Source of the DNA: Sequoia sempervirens
Taxonomy: Eukaryota > Streptophyta > Pinopsida > Cupressales > Cupressaceae
Direction of reading: 5' to 3'
DNA length: 64,000 nucleotides
Assembly: GCA_007258455.2 (NCBI GenBank)
Contig: VDFB02252616.1
Span: forward strand, 122,531,394 to 122,595,393
The notes below the pieces were generated by a model. That model did no database searches. It saw nothing but the letters and a program-made list of their open reading frames with translations, and had not been told where the DNA came from. The translations under genes were made by a program, and so were the position numbers. Positions 48,141 to 59,950 of this stretch are shown here, piece by piece (the first letter of the stretch is position 1; each line of letters opens with the position of its first letter).

Positions 48141-48879
48141 GAAGTGGAAGAAGATGTACCTAAAGAGTATGATTAGTCCAATGAGGATGATGTTTACATT
48201 AATATGATCATGGATGGTTATGATTTTTCTAACAATGAATGCTCATCTAGTATGGAATCTCATGAAATGGATGTGGATGACCAAAGGCATATCACTACCA
48301 AGTTCTATCTTACGAAGATGATGACAGTGATAATGAAGTGTACACATTGGAAGTAGTTGAAGATAATGTGTCCTTGAGGAGACCTTTAGATGAGGAAATT
48401 GCAAAATATATGATTGCCTTGGTTGGTCAAGCTAGAAGCTCATATCACCTAAGGAACATAATAGTACATGGTGACCTAGGTAGTCTTGTTGGTCTCTTTA
48501 TTAAGGAGATAAACACCAAAGGCAAAGAGAAAAATTCTAATAAAAGATAAGAAGCACTTAAAGATAAGGAAAGAAAAGGGGATAAAATTTGGGCTAAGAA
48601 AGTTGCTCAAACCAAAAGTAGATGGAGAGCTTAATTCCCCTACTATGAAGAAAAATGCGTAGAAGAAAAATTATGAAGCAACAAGAAAAGATGCCAAGCC
48701 CAAGGTTGAGAAAACAAAGAATCAATAGGAGTCAAGTAAAAGTTTATATTCCTTTACTTGAGATGATGAGAATTGATGAACACAAAAAAAGGCAATAGCC
48801 CTTATCAATGGTGGTACTACAACCTCTTTTGAGTTAGCAATGTCTACTCCACCCAAAGTGAGTGAAAAGGAAAAGAAAG

Positions 48880-49374
48880 ATAAAGAGGTTGAGGAAGTGA
48901 TTACTGAGATCCCTCATATTTTTCTAGGGAATTCAGTCATATTCTATCTTGGAAAAATAAACCCATTCTTCCTCACACTGATTGTTGAGAGAAAATTTCT
49001 AAAAAAAATGTATTATTGATTCTAAAGTATCCAAGAATATAATGGTAGCCAAGATCATGGAGGTATTGGGACTAAAATTTTATAGTACCAATGGCAACTG
49101 CTATGCTATGGATTCAAAGGAAGTCCCTATGAATGGTGTAATTAATGATCTTCCTTATAGATTAGCTTCCTATTTGGAGAAAGAGTCTAAAATAAGTGTG
49201 GTGGTAGTGGTTATCCTGCCCAATTATAGAATGTTGCTATCTAGGAAGTGGAGTGCTTCCATGGGATGTAGCATTCAGTGTGACATGTCTTACACTACTT
49301 TTCTTATTGATGGTAAGGATTTCCAGGTGGTTAGAGAGCCAAAAGTGCTACATATTCTAGAGCACACTCCTTGA
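48880..49374 (+). pseudogene. Gypsy aspartic protease, plus-strand family
   Basis: INPFFLTLIVERKF leads, after a frameshift in an A-run, to CIIDSKVSKNIMVAKIMEVL (codons GAT TCT at 49,018-49,023). The family has DSGA here, so the active-site Gly is lost. The remainder (49,042-49,374) keeps MLLSRKWSASMGCSIQCDMS, the strand-rich C-terminal half of plant gypsy protease. 48,140-48,880 between knuckle and protease is a decayed linker. Confidence 0.65.
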
Positions 49375-49479
49375 GATGATACAATTCTTTTTATAGATAC
49401 TAATATCAATGAGTTTAACGTGGAAGAGCTACCAAGAGAAAATGGTAGGCCGCTTGCACATATAGACCATGAATTTCTA

Positions 49480-49568
49480 AGACTATCTAATGAGGATGGA
49501 CTTTGGAAGATGTACTTTGATGTTGCAAGCTCTAAAGAAGGTTCTAGTGCATGAATATTGTTGGGGTC
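49480..49568 (+). pseudogene. Archaeal-type RNase H, first part
   Basis: EDGLWKMYFDVASSKEGSSA carries the first RNase H strand with its catalytic Asp (YFD), as in the second RNase H of Tat-like elements. A stop follows, and at 49,569 the domain is cut by TIR element copy 3. The rest lies at 50,361-50,700. Confidence 0.65.
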
Positions 49569-50360
49569 GGGTATGTGCAAGATCATCATGGAAAAAACAA
49601 GTCGTTAAGTGGCAAAAAATTCAAAAAAGTCAGAGTTAGGAAACTTGATGTAAAAATTTGAATAAGTTATCTATATTATTTCAAAAATATGTAAGAATAG
49701 AATCTATAGAAAATTGAGTATAGTTTCTAAACTACTAGGTTTGTTTAAAAAAAAAAATCTATTTGGTGAAAATTTGAAATTTCAATGTAGTGGTACTTAA
49801 ATTTTAGGGGAAAATAAGAAGTAGGTGTTTGTTTGAGCACCCTAACCACAATAAAATGATAATATTTTTTTATAATATTTAATATATAAGTAGAGGACTC
49901 ATGCCTCAATGTGATGCATATTTTTTTTGTGATTTTTTTCCAAGTAAATAATTAATTATGATTTTTTTATGACAACTTTTTAAAAAATATAAAAACTCGT
50001 ATGTATGACCACCTTAACTTGGTCAAAAATTCATGAAATTCAATTTTTCTTTTTTTAATCCTATAGTATGTGAAGCATAGAATGTGACACATGTTTTGGA
50101 TTCAAAAAATATGATAACATTTGAGAGCAATATATGTTTTTCAATTAGCTTATCAATTAGGACTTTAGTCATAATTTGAATAGAAAATGAATAATAATTA
50201 CTTATTAAATTCAAAGTAAAGCATAATTTATATTAGTGGAAAGCTGAGAAAATCCTTTAAAAACCCTTTTCATTTCATCAATTTTGGGTAAAAAAATAGT
50301 TGTTAGCCACATACCCATCATATTGCCACTTTTTGGCCCATCATGATCCTACACATATCC
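49569..50360 (+). mobile_element. 0.8-kb terminal-inverted-repeat element, copy 3
   Basis: It starts GGGTATGTGCAAGATCATC and ends GATCCTACACATATCC. It is full-length collinear with copy 2, and the internal CCACATACCC motif about 45 bp from the right end is kept. It splits an RNase H domain between the AS(S)KEG strand and the SPSG loop. The flanks (GGGGTC and TATCACC) show no clear target duplication, so the exact ends could be shifted by a base or two. Confidence 0.8.
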
Positions 50361-50720
50361 TATCACCTAGTGGAAATATGTACAAGTTCTCTTTCACACT
50401 ATCCTTTGTATGCACAAATAATGTGGCAGAGTATGAAGCATTGTTACTAGGATTGAGACTTTTAAAATCATGGGATAAAGAAGTTAATGGTAATTGTTGA
50501 CTTTGAGTTGGTGATATCCCAAGTAAGATCTAGATATACATGCAAAAATAGTATATTGAAAAAATATAGAAATGTTTTATAGGATTCCATTGAATAGTTT
50601 GATTCCTTTGGAATTGATTAGATAGAGAGAGGATAGAATGGAGTGGAAAACTTACTTGCAAACATTTCATTAAGACCAGATGATATAAATTTTGTAGGTA
50701 TCTCTAAGGTTTAGGTACAA
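50361..50720 (+). pseudogene. Archaeal-type RNase H, second part
   Basis: The pattern resumes with SPSGNMYKFSFTLSFVC, then TNNVAEYEALLLGLRLL, which holds the catalytic Glu. After a frameshift it reads VDFELVISQVRSRYTCKNS, where DFEL corresponds to the GDxEL strand with its Asp. It ends DSFGI......ENLLANISLRPDD, matching the IPRExNxxADxLA end. Broken by several stops. It lies upstream of RT, between protease and RT. Confidence 0.7.
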
Positions 50721-51185
50721 GCAAGGCCATCAATCCCTAACAATGTACATAATTCGCAAATCTTCAATGATGATGAAGATATTCTAAATTTTTTGAAATG
50801 TGTTGAGTAATATGAAGGTCAGGTGATTGATTTTGGTTCATTTATTGAAACTGTAGATTGTAAGGATACAATCTTTGGGAATGAGGTTATTTATTTGAAG
50901 AAAAGCAAGATCCCTAAGGGCCTCGTAGCATTATAAAGGGTCTTCGATAGTTAAGACAAGAGTATGGTTAAAAAAAAATCCACCTTTTTAGAGGACCTAA
51001 AAGAAGTAAATTTGGGGACTACAAATGACCCTAAAGGGTGTATGTAGGAAAGAAGATGAAACCAAAGATCAAGGAAATGTTTATTTTCTTATTTAGAAAA
51101 TACAAGCATGTCTTTTCCTGGTCATATGATGACCTAAAAGAATATAGAGAGGAATTATTCTAAAATGAAATTCTTTTGAAAGAAG
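50721..51185 (+). pseudogene. Pol linker between archaeal RNase H and RT
   Basis: FNDDEDILNFLKCVE, IPKGLVAL and LKEVNLGTTNDPK are visible. They match linker phrases (DDExILxFL, LPKGxVxLExLFD, xEINLGTxExPK) that lead into RT in this gypsy type. Stops interrupt it. Confidence 0.5.
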
Positions 51186-51830
51186 ACACCAAGCTTTTCA
51201 GGTAGAAGCAAAGACCCATCAATCCAACCTTAGCTTTGAAAATGTAAGAGGAATTGGTTAAGCTAAGAGATGTTGACATCATAAAGCCTATTAGACATTC
51301 TTCATGGGTGTCTAATCTAGTGCGAGTTAGGAAGAAGAATGGTGATATAAGGTTATGTGTGGATTTTAGAAATTCGAACATATCATCATTAAAGGATAAC
51401 TATCCACTACCAAACATGGAAGCCATGTTGCATAAGGTGATGAGCAATGAGCTATTATATATGATGGATGGTTTTTTTGGATACAACCAAGTGAAAGTAA
51501 ATGATTTTGAGTAGTATAAGATTTCATTCACAACTCCATGGGGAACCTATCTATATGTAAGGATGCCATTTGCCTTAAAAATGTAGGTGATACTTTCCAA
51601 AGGGCTATGGATGTATCTTTTCTAATTTTATCAGCTTATTTATGGTAATATAGTAAGATGACTTAACAACTTACTCCAAGAGAGAGGAAGACCATTGTAT
51701 GCACTTGGAGAAGATATTCATTGGGGCCTTGGAATATGGGATCTCACTAAATTTGAAAAGGTATTCCATTGGGGTTACTAAAGGAAAATGTTTGGGGCAT
51801 ATTGTGTCCAAAGAGTGAGTGAGAATTGAC
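51186..51830 (+). pseudogene. Gypsy reverse transcriptase
   Basis: LRDVDIIKPIRHSSWVSNLV (fingers), RKKNGDIRLCVDFRNSN (palm, first catalytic Asp in VDFR), LKDNYPLPNMEAML, GFFGYNQV and SFTTPWGTYLYVRMPFALK are all in family order. The catalytic pair D-D is kept at 51,657-51,662, but the two codons just before it are TAG and TAA. KGKCLGHIVSKE follows near 51,785-51,820. At FE.YKISF (51,513-51,515) TAG stands where relatives have Gln. Confidence 0.8.
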
Positions 51831-52400
51831 CTTGAGAGGGTTGCAGCCATAGACAAGACCCCCCAAGCAAGGAATTCTAAGGGTATTCAATCATTCCTTG
51901 GCCATATCAACTTATCGAGGAGATTTATGACTAATTTTGCAAAGATTACAAGACCTATCTCCAAGATGATGAAGAAGGAAGAAAAGGTGGTTTGGAGTGA
52001 GGATCCTAGTCAAACATTCAAGAGTATAAAATGGGCTATTATAGAGGCCCTAGTTTTAAGGACTCTTGACTTTTCTAGGCCACTGCAATTTTTTCATTTG
52101 CATTGTTTCATACTATGGTTGCTATCTTTTTATTTAATAATGAAGAAGGTTTTGAACAACCAATTGATTTCATTAGAAATTCACTCCAAGCTATAGAGTT
52201 AAAATATGATTTAATGGAGAAGAAAGCATATGCCCTTGTTAAGGCAGTGAAAAATTTTAGCACTTACCTAGTTGGAGCCACAGTCATTGCTTATGTCCCA
52301 ATTACAACTATGAAGGAAATCTTTACCCAATACAAAGTTATGGGTAGAAGATGTAGGTTGATAAATAGAATCTAGGAGTTTAATATTGAAATCCAGATAA
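51831..52400 (+). pseudogene. RT connection and Ty3-type RNase H
   Basis: DLERVAAIDKTPQARNSKGI, QSFLGHINLSRRFMTNFAKI and KMMKKEEKVVWSEDPSQTFK form the RT thumb and connection. A frameshift near 52,100 is followed by FNNEEGFEQPIDFI, then SLQAIELKYDLMEKKAYALV and KAVKNFSTYLVGATVIAYVP, the RNase H fold of Ty3/gypsy pol. This is the element's second, ordinary RNase H. Confidence 0.75.
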
Positions 52401-52579
52401 CTCAATTGGTGAGAGACCAAGGACTGGCTAAGTTAATGGATGAAGTAAACCTGGATGTCAATCAAATAAATCTAGAGGATGATTCTAGAAGATCATATAT
52501 TTGTGATATGGAATGTTGTGATTGGTATGAGGGTCGATAGAAAATTAGAAATGAAATCTTAAGCTACATTCCATTGAAT

Positions 52580-53596
52580 ATGTGATCTTAAGAGGTGAGT
52601 TGTGGGGGAGAATCTTGGAGGGTGTATTGTTTAAATGTTGATGAGACCAATGCCTCTAAATTGTTAAAAGAGATGCATGGTGGGGTATGTAGTGGACATT
52701 ACATGGCTAAAACCACTTCCCACAAAGTATTGAGGACTGGATTCTATTGGCCTACATTTTTTAAGGATGCATACAAACTAGTAAGAACATGTCATGCATG
52801 CCAAAGGTTTTCTGGGAAGCTAAAATTCTCAGGTAACTTTCCTCTTAGACCAGTTACTTTGTAGACACCATTTCAACAATGGGGCATTGGCTTCATTGGG
52901 GAAATAGCTAAAAAGTATAGTGGGGGGAATTCTTGGATTCTTGTGGCCACAAAATACTTTACAAAATGGGTGGAAGCCATCCCAACAAAAAGATCAAAAA
53001 GTAAAGTAGTCATAGAATTCCTAATGGAAAATATCTTAAACAGATTTGGAATACCTAAGAAAATTGTCTCAGATAATGTAATGTAAATCAAATCTGAGAA
53101 TTTTATAGACTTCTTCTCAAAACATGGAATATAGATGTCATATTCTTCACCATATCACCCTCAAGGAAATGGTCAAGAAAAATCAAGCAATAAAAGATTG
53201 ATGAAAATTATCAAAAAAATTCTTGAGAAGAACAAGAGAGCTTGGGATTCCAAGTTAAAATTATCCATGTGGGAAGATCAAGTTACTATTAGGAAGGCCA
53301 TTGGTTATGTTCCTTTTGATCTAGTATATGGCATTGTAGGTAGGCTTCCACAGAACAACCTCATGCAAATGTATAATTTCATCCAAGAGAATGATAAGGG
53401 CATGTGTGATGCAATGCAACATAGGATCAATGCATTGATGGAAGTAGATAAAAAAAGGAGGGATGCTAAAAAAAGAAGTGTTGGGATGAAATTTCAAGTC
53501 AATAACTTGTATTACAAGAAATCATCTTCAAGAAAATTTCAAGTAGGAAACTTGGTGTTGATGTGGAATGAAAGATCTGAAGATAAGGGAAAATAG
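52580..53596 (+). pseudogene. Gypsy integrase
   Basis: The HHCC zinc domain is intact: LKEMHGGVCSGHYMAKTT, RTGFYWPTFFKD and TCHACQ (52,650-52,803). In the catalytic core the first Asp (WGxDFIG) is Gly (codon 52,889-52,891), the second is kept (IVSDN, GAT 53,072-53,074), and the third, Glu in the HPQGNGxxE block, is Lys (codon 53,180-53,182). The C-terminal part (53,135-53,596) retains AIGYVPFDLVYGIVGRLPQN and FQVGNLVLMWNERSEDKGK, the GPY/F-type region. Two stops lie between 53,080 and 53,135. Confidence 0.8.
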
Positions 53597-55341
53597 GAAA
53601 ATTTGAAGAATTTTGGTTTGGCCCTTCATTGATTAGCAATACTTAAGCTACCATTACATGGAAAGTTCTTGAAACCATATTTCTCTTGAAATATGTTTTA
53701 TTCCATGTGAGTTGTATAGTCCTGTAAATTTTGTGTATAAGTGTCTCTACTTTAGTCTAGTTCTCTTTCCTTGTCTGGGAAGGTCCTTGGTTTTTTGGTG
53801 TCCCTATGCTCGGCCTGCTTCACCATGAGATCTAAAATATTTCCATGCTTGAAAGAGGCATGCATCCCTAGTCAGAGCCACTGATGGAACCCTCATAAAA
53901 TTTTCATGTTCCATTGGTCTGGGGCAAAGCATTTTCCAAAGTATCAGTTTGGTTGGATGAGAATAGGGTTTAGGGTTTTGTATGAGGTGTTGTATTTTGA
54001 TTATATTCTCTCATATCTCAACCTTTGTTCTTGTAGTCCATTCCTTTGTTGACCTAATTTGGCTCATTCCTAGTCATGTTAAAATGACTTGATTCATCAA
54101 AGCTTGTGATATAACTGACCCCTTGTGCTTAGGTCTACAAAATTCCTTTATTTCATAAGGCCAATTGATTGATCTTGTTTGGCCTTTACATCCTTTGAGT
54201 AAAATGGTTTTAAGTATTTTAAGACCTTATCTTATGTAATCCTAGGCAATACCCTTCCTCAATGCAACTTATGAGTATGTTCAAAATTATCCCAATTAAG
54301 TCCCATCTATCGCTTTTGCTCATCGCTCATCGTGAATAGCTTTGTGAACGCACAACTTGCATCAGTGATGTGTGATGCATGATGTATCTTTTGTAACACA
54401 TATTGTGGATAGGTTATGGATCTTAAGTTTTGTATTGGTGATGCGCAATAACCTTTTGTGATTTTTGCATTTCCTTCCATTGCTCATCATAGATTGGTTG
54501 TAAACTTTAAGTCCTAAAGTAGTGATAAGTGATGTGGCCATGTGTTCAAATATTCTATTTCTAATTTGAATTTCTCTTGTGAGCAATATTTCTTGTGCCT
54601 TCAATTTTAAAGAAGATACACATGGCACGATCTTGTTCTATTACCTTTTCTCTCCCATCAATGATGTGGTATAGAATTTGAAATATGAATCAACAATACA
54701 CAATGGGAAATTAATGTGATCAAATATGGGCCTTAATCCAATGGATGAGATCTCATCGTGTGGATGCTCACATCCCTAATAGGATTGTAGAGGTTGAAAT
54801 GTACCAACAATGAGCGATGGCCTCCAAATAATAACATGGAAACATCCTCAAGACATTGTTTAAATCAAAGAAGAAACATCCTTAAGAAATTAACAACTAA
54901 GTCTTAGTTTACTCGTGTGAGCTTTACATCAACCATTAATCATGTTACACTCCATTTCCCAGCAATAAAGAAGGTAGTTTGCTTGTGTTTTTTACATTTG
55001 GAATTTCTTAGGTGTGAAGAAGGTAGCTAGAGTCTAAGGAAATAGTGTGAGGCACTGTAGCAAGCAATTAAAAATAATTAACATCAAATGTTCACTCAAG
55101 TAAGCAAATTATCATATCTCTTCCTATCAAGTATATTGAATTGTGCTAATCTCAAATTAGTATGGAGTTTGAAAGACAAGTTTTCTTGGGGTTTTCTCAT
55201 TGAGCATCCATAATTAGGATGGTAAAAATTGCATATGGTTTGGGAATATTTTGTACTACAAATTTTTGTCTTGGGATTTAAAACTTGGTATGTATCCTTG
55301 ATTGATTAAAATCTATGAACCCTCGTCTTGCAACATTGTAA
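53597..55341 (+). other. 3' spacer between integrase and ORF A copy 2
   Basis: There is no protein here. 54,745-55,341 is homologous to 39,860-40,558. 53,597-54,744 has no homologue in the window, because the left copy is truncated. The 88-codon minus frame at 54,362-54,628 shows no domain. Confidence 0.55.
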
Positions 55342-56173
55342 ATGAGCAAACCAAAACCTAGTGATTCTAGCATTAGGATTGAGAGAAAACCCAAGCATAA
55401 AAGATTTAAGATGCCTAGGACCCAAGATGTTTCATCCACAGTTAAGCCAAAACCACCTAAAGCATCTAAGTGTATGAAGAATACTCCTGTGACATCCATA
55501 AGGTCAAGGAGTGCAAAGAAAACTTAGGATAGGTTTATGGAGGGTGCCTCTAGAGACATAAATGATGGTGGGTCATGAATTGGAAAGAGACCTATGGGAA
55601 AATTTATTGTGACAAGCAAATTAATTGACATGGATGGTGAAATTGGAGAGCTAGCCCAGCCTCAAAGTGGATGGTAGTTATTTTCATATGCTTTTAATAG
55701 AAGAAATGCTAGGAGGACGACCTATTACCTATGGGACATTAACCTTGAGAAGATGGTAGTACCTATTGTGTTTTTTGAAGTGGATGTGATGGTGGAATTA
55801 GCTAAGAATTATGATCCTACAAAAATTTAGATCAAGAGTGAAAATAGAACTTTGGTTCTTGAGGTAACAAGGGATAAAATTGTGGAGATATTTGGGTTGA
55901 ACCTAGATTATATAGTTAGCATCAAGCATGTGGATTTATATGGTGCATATAAATAGAACAAATTTTCATTCAAGAATAGATTGCTTGTAAGGCATAGAAA
56001 TAGTAAGGAAAGGTTTTTCCCTAAGGATATAGAGCCCTTTGAGTGTGAAGAATTTGTTGAATATTTCAAGAACACATATTATTGTTTGAATCAAGTTTTG
56101 GCTTGTAATTTTAATGCAAGAATAGCTACTAACTTGGTGATGGTGACAGATAAACAAATTCAAAATTGGAACA
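55342..56173 (+). pseudogene. ORF A copy 2, N-terminal part
   Basis: It starts MSKPKPSDSSIRIERKPKHK at 55,342 with a basic, Pro-rich N-terminus. It then aligns with copy 1 through RFMEGASRDIND, GEIGELAQPQSGW, VEVDVMVELAKNYDP and NLVMVTDKQIQNWNM. It is cut at 56,173 by the 5.85-kb insertion and resumes at 62,031. Confidence 0.6.
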
Positions 56174-57400
56174 TGTTGATGGGTGTTTTTGCACACTTTC
56201 TCAACACAAGCAATGCGTAGATGCACTACCTCTCTTGAAAAGAGACTTCCAATAGCAAGTTGCTGAAAATAACCCCAAGGTCTCTCAGGTGTTAGGTCAT
56301 GACTTGCATGGAATTCCTTAGTTGATGTTTGATTTGATTTTGCTATTAATCATAGGGCATACTTATGTAGCTGGATGCAAAGTGGATCCTAAAATTTGAA
56401 GTTCCCAAGATGGGAGTTAAGGTGCACTTTTCTATAAGTTCAAACAACAATCTAAAACTTCATTATTTTCTTAAGTTTTGGCTTTACAATGTGCAATGAA
56501 CCTTAGCATAGGTTGTTTCTAAAAAAGGAAGGAAAATGAGCAGGGAAGAGGGAAGGTTCCTAGATTTTCAACTTACTATGAATAGTGATCATGGAGGTTC
56601 TGTTGTGAACAAATCCCTTCAAACAAAATTTCACTTAACCAGAAATAATCACAGTCTCATGAAACTTGTGCTATCTTCTAAGGTTTGCATATTTCTCACC
56701 ATTCATCCACCACATATATGCATGAATAAAAATGAATATTTAGAGCAACTTAAAATTTCAACCCAGACTAACTTTACAAGACCATTTACTAGCAGCAAAT
56801 GGAAAAAATTATGGACTGGAAGGCATCGACGCAACAAAAATTTCTACAATCATAGAATAGCATTACCAAAATCTATCTAATAAATTTGAAGCTAACTAAA
56901 GTAGCAATGAAATCTAACTAAAACATACAATAATGGGAGATTGAATCATGAAACATGTAGAGAAACTCAGAAAATGCACCAAGCCAATGTATTTTCATTA
57001 GAAATTTCTGCAACATGTCATTACAACAACTCAACTCTCTCTTGAAAATGAGAGGAGACCCCTATTTATAGTGTCCAAAAAGTAGAATGAATGTCTAGGA
57101 TTTAATCTCATTGTGTGGCCAAGATTCACTACAACTTAGGGTTCTATGTACCACCCAATTTATTACAGTTTAAAATACAACCTTGTCTTTATCCCTATTT
57201 TTTCTTCTAGTGATGACACTGTAGTTGTTTTTCTCTTTATTGATTGCATTTTTTTTTGTAGCTACTTTTTCAAGAAGTCTTCATTAATAATAGGGTTTCC
57301 TTCTTGCTTCTTCAAGGTGGGTTTCCTTCTTGTTTCTCCAAGGTTGTATACTCCATGAACTTCAAAATTAATGGCTAGAGTTTATCGACATCTTCCCTAA
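56174..57400 (-). repeat. LTR-like left end of the 5.85-kb insertion
   Basis: On the minus strand a TATAAATAG box (57,062-57,070) is followed by about 890 bp ending GCAAAAACACCCATCAACA, as an R-U5 would. 57,293-57,344 is a 26-bp unit repeated twice (GGGTTTCCTTCTTG...). Confidence 0.5.
57293..57344 (+). repeat. 26-bp tandem repeat, two units
   Basis: GGGTTTCCTTCTTG(C/T)TTC(T/T)(T/C)CAAGGT-type units occupy 57,293-57,318 and 57,319-57,344. Confidence 0.75.
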
Positions 57401-59950
57401 CATCTTTTAATTTTTAGACCATTTCCTCCTCAAAATCATCATTAAATGTTTGTACAATTTTAGTACTAAGATCTCTTTCATCACTACTTTCAAAAGATCC
57501 TATCTCTTCCTCTTCATATATCACCTTGTCAATTTTTCGGTGTTCATAGTCTGGGTGTTCATGGTACTCGTCTGATTCCTCTTCCAATGCTTTTGTAGTC
57601 TCCATCTCCTACTTCTCCCATTCCTCATAGATAAGCATTGTGGCTTCCATTGCTTGTGGTCCCATTGGAGGTTTTGAAGTTGGAGCACTAGTGAGGACCT
57701 ATGCCAAGGCAGCTTGGATGGTGTGATCCAAAAATATTTGGGAAATATCAGAGGGGGAACTCTGCATGTGCCATGAGAAAGCCTCTGGCAATGTGAGTGT
57801 GAGCATTGGTATTGTTGTTGCTACTAGTGGAAGTGATGTAGTGGGAGACATGGAGGCAAAGGAAAGTAGGAAGTTTTGGCAGAGGAGGAGTCAATCATCA
57901 CAACTTTCCTGATAGGTGGAGAAGAAGCGAGGTGGACTGAGATGTCTAGTGCAGGTGGGGATGTGGCAATCATGGCTTGGGAAATGGATGGAATGGTGAC
58001 CAAATTAGGGGCATTAGGTGGAGATTTTGGTTGATCTATTTCTCATTCTTCTCCCTCATGAAGAGGATCCTCTTGAATTATAGGCATTCCCATAGAAATT
58101 CTCAACCTTTTATGTTTCTTTGAGGGAGAACCTTCTGACTCTTTACTTGAATACACTTTTGGATTTTCCTGCTGCTCCTCTGTTTCTTTTCTTTTCCTTG
58201 ATCTTGTGAGTGGAGGAGACTTGGATGTTTCTCTTGTTGAGGTTGTAGTAGCAACATAATCTATGGCATGGGGTTCACTCTTGAGCCCTTCATATGTTAC
58301 AACAACCCTTTATTTCTTTAATTAGGCTACTTGTCCATCAACCCATTCTTTAGTGTGAGCCTTGACAGGCTTGGTTAGAATGTTGAGGTCATCAACCTCT
58401 TGCTCATCCCAATCTATTGCTAGTATTGGAAAGTTGGCGACTACACTATACTTAGGGTCCATTACAATACTTTCATCCTCTTCAACCTAGTCAAGTATGG
58501 GAAACAAATTCACCGTTATTACAAAGTACATATTCATTCACATATAATGCCTCATGGTTACCTCCTTATCATCTTAGCAATTTTCCAAAAAATCTTCTAT
58601 GTGATGCAAACGTGTGTATGTTGGTCCCAATGCCTTCCTTACATGCCCATATAGGTCCATCCATGGGTGAGAAGTGTGTAGGTAAAAATGATACTATGCT
58701 AATTCCTTCTTAGAATTCCCAACACACTAGGAGGTTTGCAATTTGAACATATCCTAGCCAAAAGCTAAGGGATAAGGGATCCCTACCAAATGTATGCCAC
58801 TAAGGAATGAATGCACATAATGTAGCTACCAAGAGAGCTCTAACAATATTATCCATTCATTGGGATACTAGGGTAGCTTATTTTGCCTTTCTATGTAACC
58901 CTGAGCATGAATGCAGGTAAACTTGGGGTACTGGATGAATAGGAAATCGTATTGCTTCAAGAACGCTCGAGCACTGTGGGACACCCTTCTTTCAAAATCC
59001 CCCCTAGTAATCTAATAATGTGACCCATGAAGGAATCATTTACTCTGCAATACTCCTTAAAGTTCATGAACTATAGTTGGGGGTATCTGTCATAAACCTT
59101 CAACACATGACTTGATTCCTCATCAGGTACCAAGAAAAATACACTGTACTACCTTTGCTTAGCCATGAGTACACAAGATAGGAGGTCATGTAGAATTTGG
59201 AGGTCTTCTTTACATTCATAAATTTCTCATGGAAGAAATCACTTATTATGCCTCCTCAATAGAATGAGGCCTTTGTGGTGACATATTCCTCCCCATGGAG
59301 GATCTACCCTATGAAATATACCATCCATTCTTGAAAATATGCAGCAGTGGGGAAGCCCATCGCCCTATTCAATAGGGTCACCAAGTCATGGTAGTCCTCA
59401 TGGAAGTCTTTACAGTAGAGCTCTTAAGGAACCTTTGTAGCACTGCCCCTTTTCTCTTTAAGCCAATATTGGTTTATAAGCTTCTTATAGCTAGTGGGGT
59501 CTTCGTCCCATGTTGCCTTACATTCTGTGATGGTTGGCATTTCCATTGTTTCAAAGGTAGGGATGTGGAAGGTATTTTTTATTGCTTTGGTCAGCATATT
59601 AGCAAGGATGTTTCCATATCTATCAACTATGGTCTGTGTCTTTGGCTGATATGGCTATCGGCAAGCCATGACTAATTTAAGGGCTACAAGGGATGGAGGA
59701 AAACCCACAACCTTAGCAATTCCACTTTGTCTGATTAATCTTACATTATTAGTCTTAAGGTGGATCCTAACCCTCTACTTGAATTCGTCAACATCGACAT
59801 GGCTAATAATGTTATCTATTATTTCCTTCCAATTTGTGATGATTTTCAATTACAATGGCTCTCCCTAGAGTTGGAACTTCATTTGGTCTTTGTCTTCTTT
59901 TCCATGAGGAAACTTGCCCACTTTCTTCCCTTTGTATTTCTCTACAGCTA
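57400..59950 (-). pseudogene. ORF A-like protein of the inserted element
   Basis: On the minus strand, ignoring stops and shifts, the order is NWKEIIDNIISHVDVDEFK, GNILANMLTKAIKNTFHIP, SYKKLINQYWLKEKRG, FHEDYHDLVTLLNRAMGFP, AAYFQEWMVYFIG, and FHEKFMNVKKTSKFYMTSYL (about 59,850-59,200). A Pro/Ser/Lys-rich low-complexity part follows (58,250-57,850), then an acidic end (57,605-57,414). The HExFxNxK...YxxxSYxxY block parallels MHKDFINLNKEV in ORF A, so the two are probably distant relatives. Like ORF A it is followed by an LTR-like sequence. Function unknown. Confidence 0.45.

Noticed and set aside
49290..49589. 99-codon minus frame
   Set aside because: It is antisense to the protease and RNase H coding strand, which shows clear family motifs.
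55278..55499. Minus frame opposite the ORF A start
   Set aside because: The plus frame aligns with ORF A copy 1, and the minus frame has no support.
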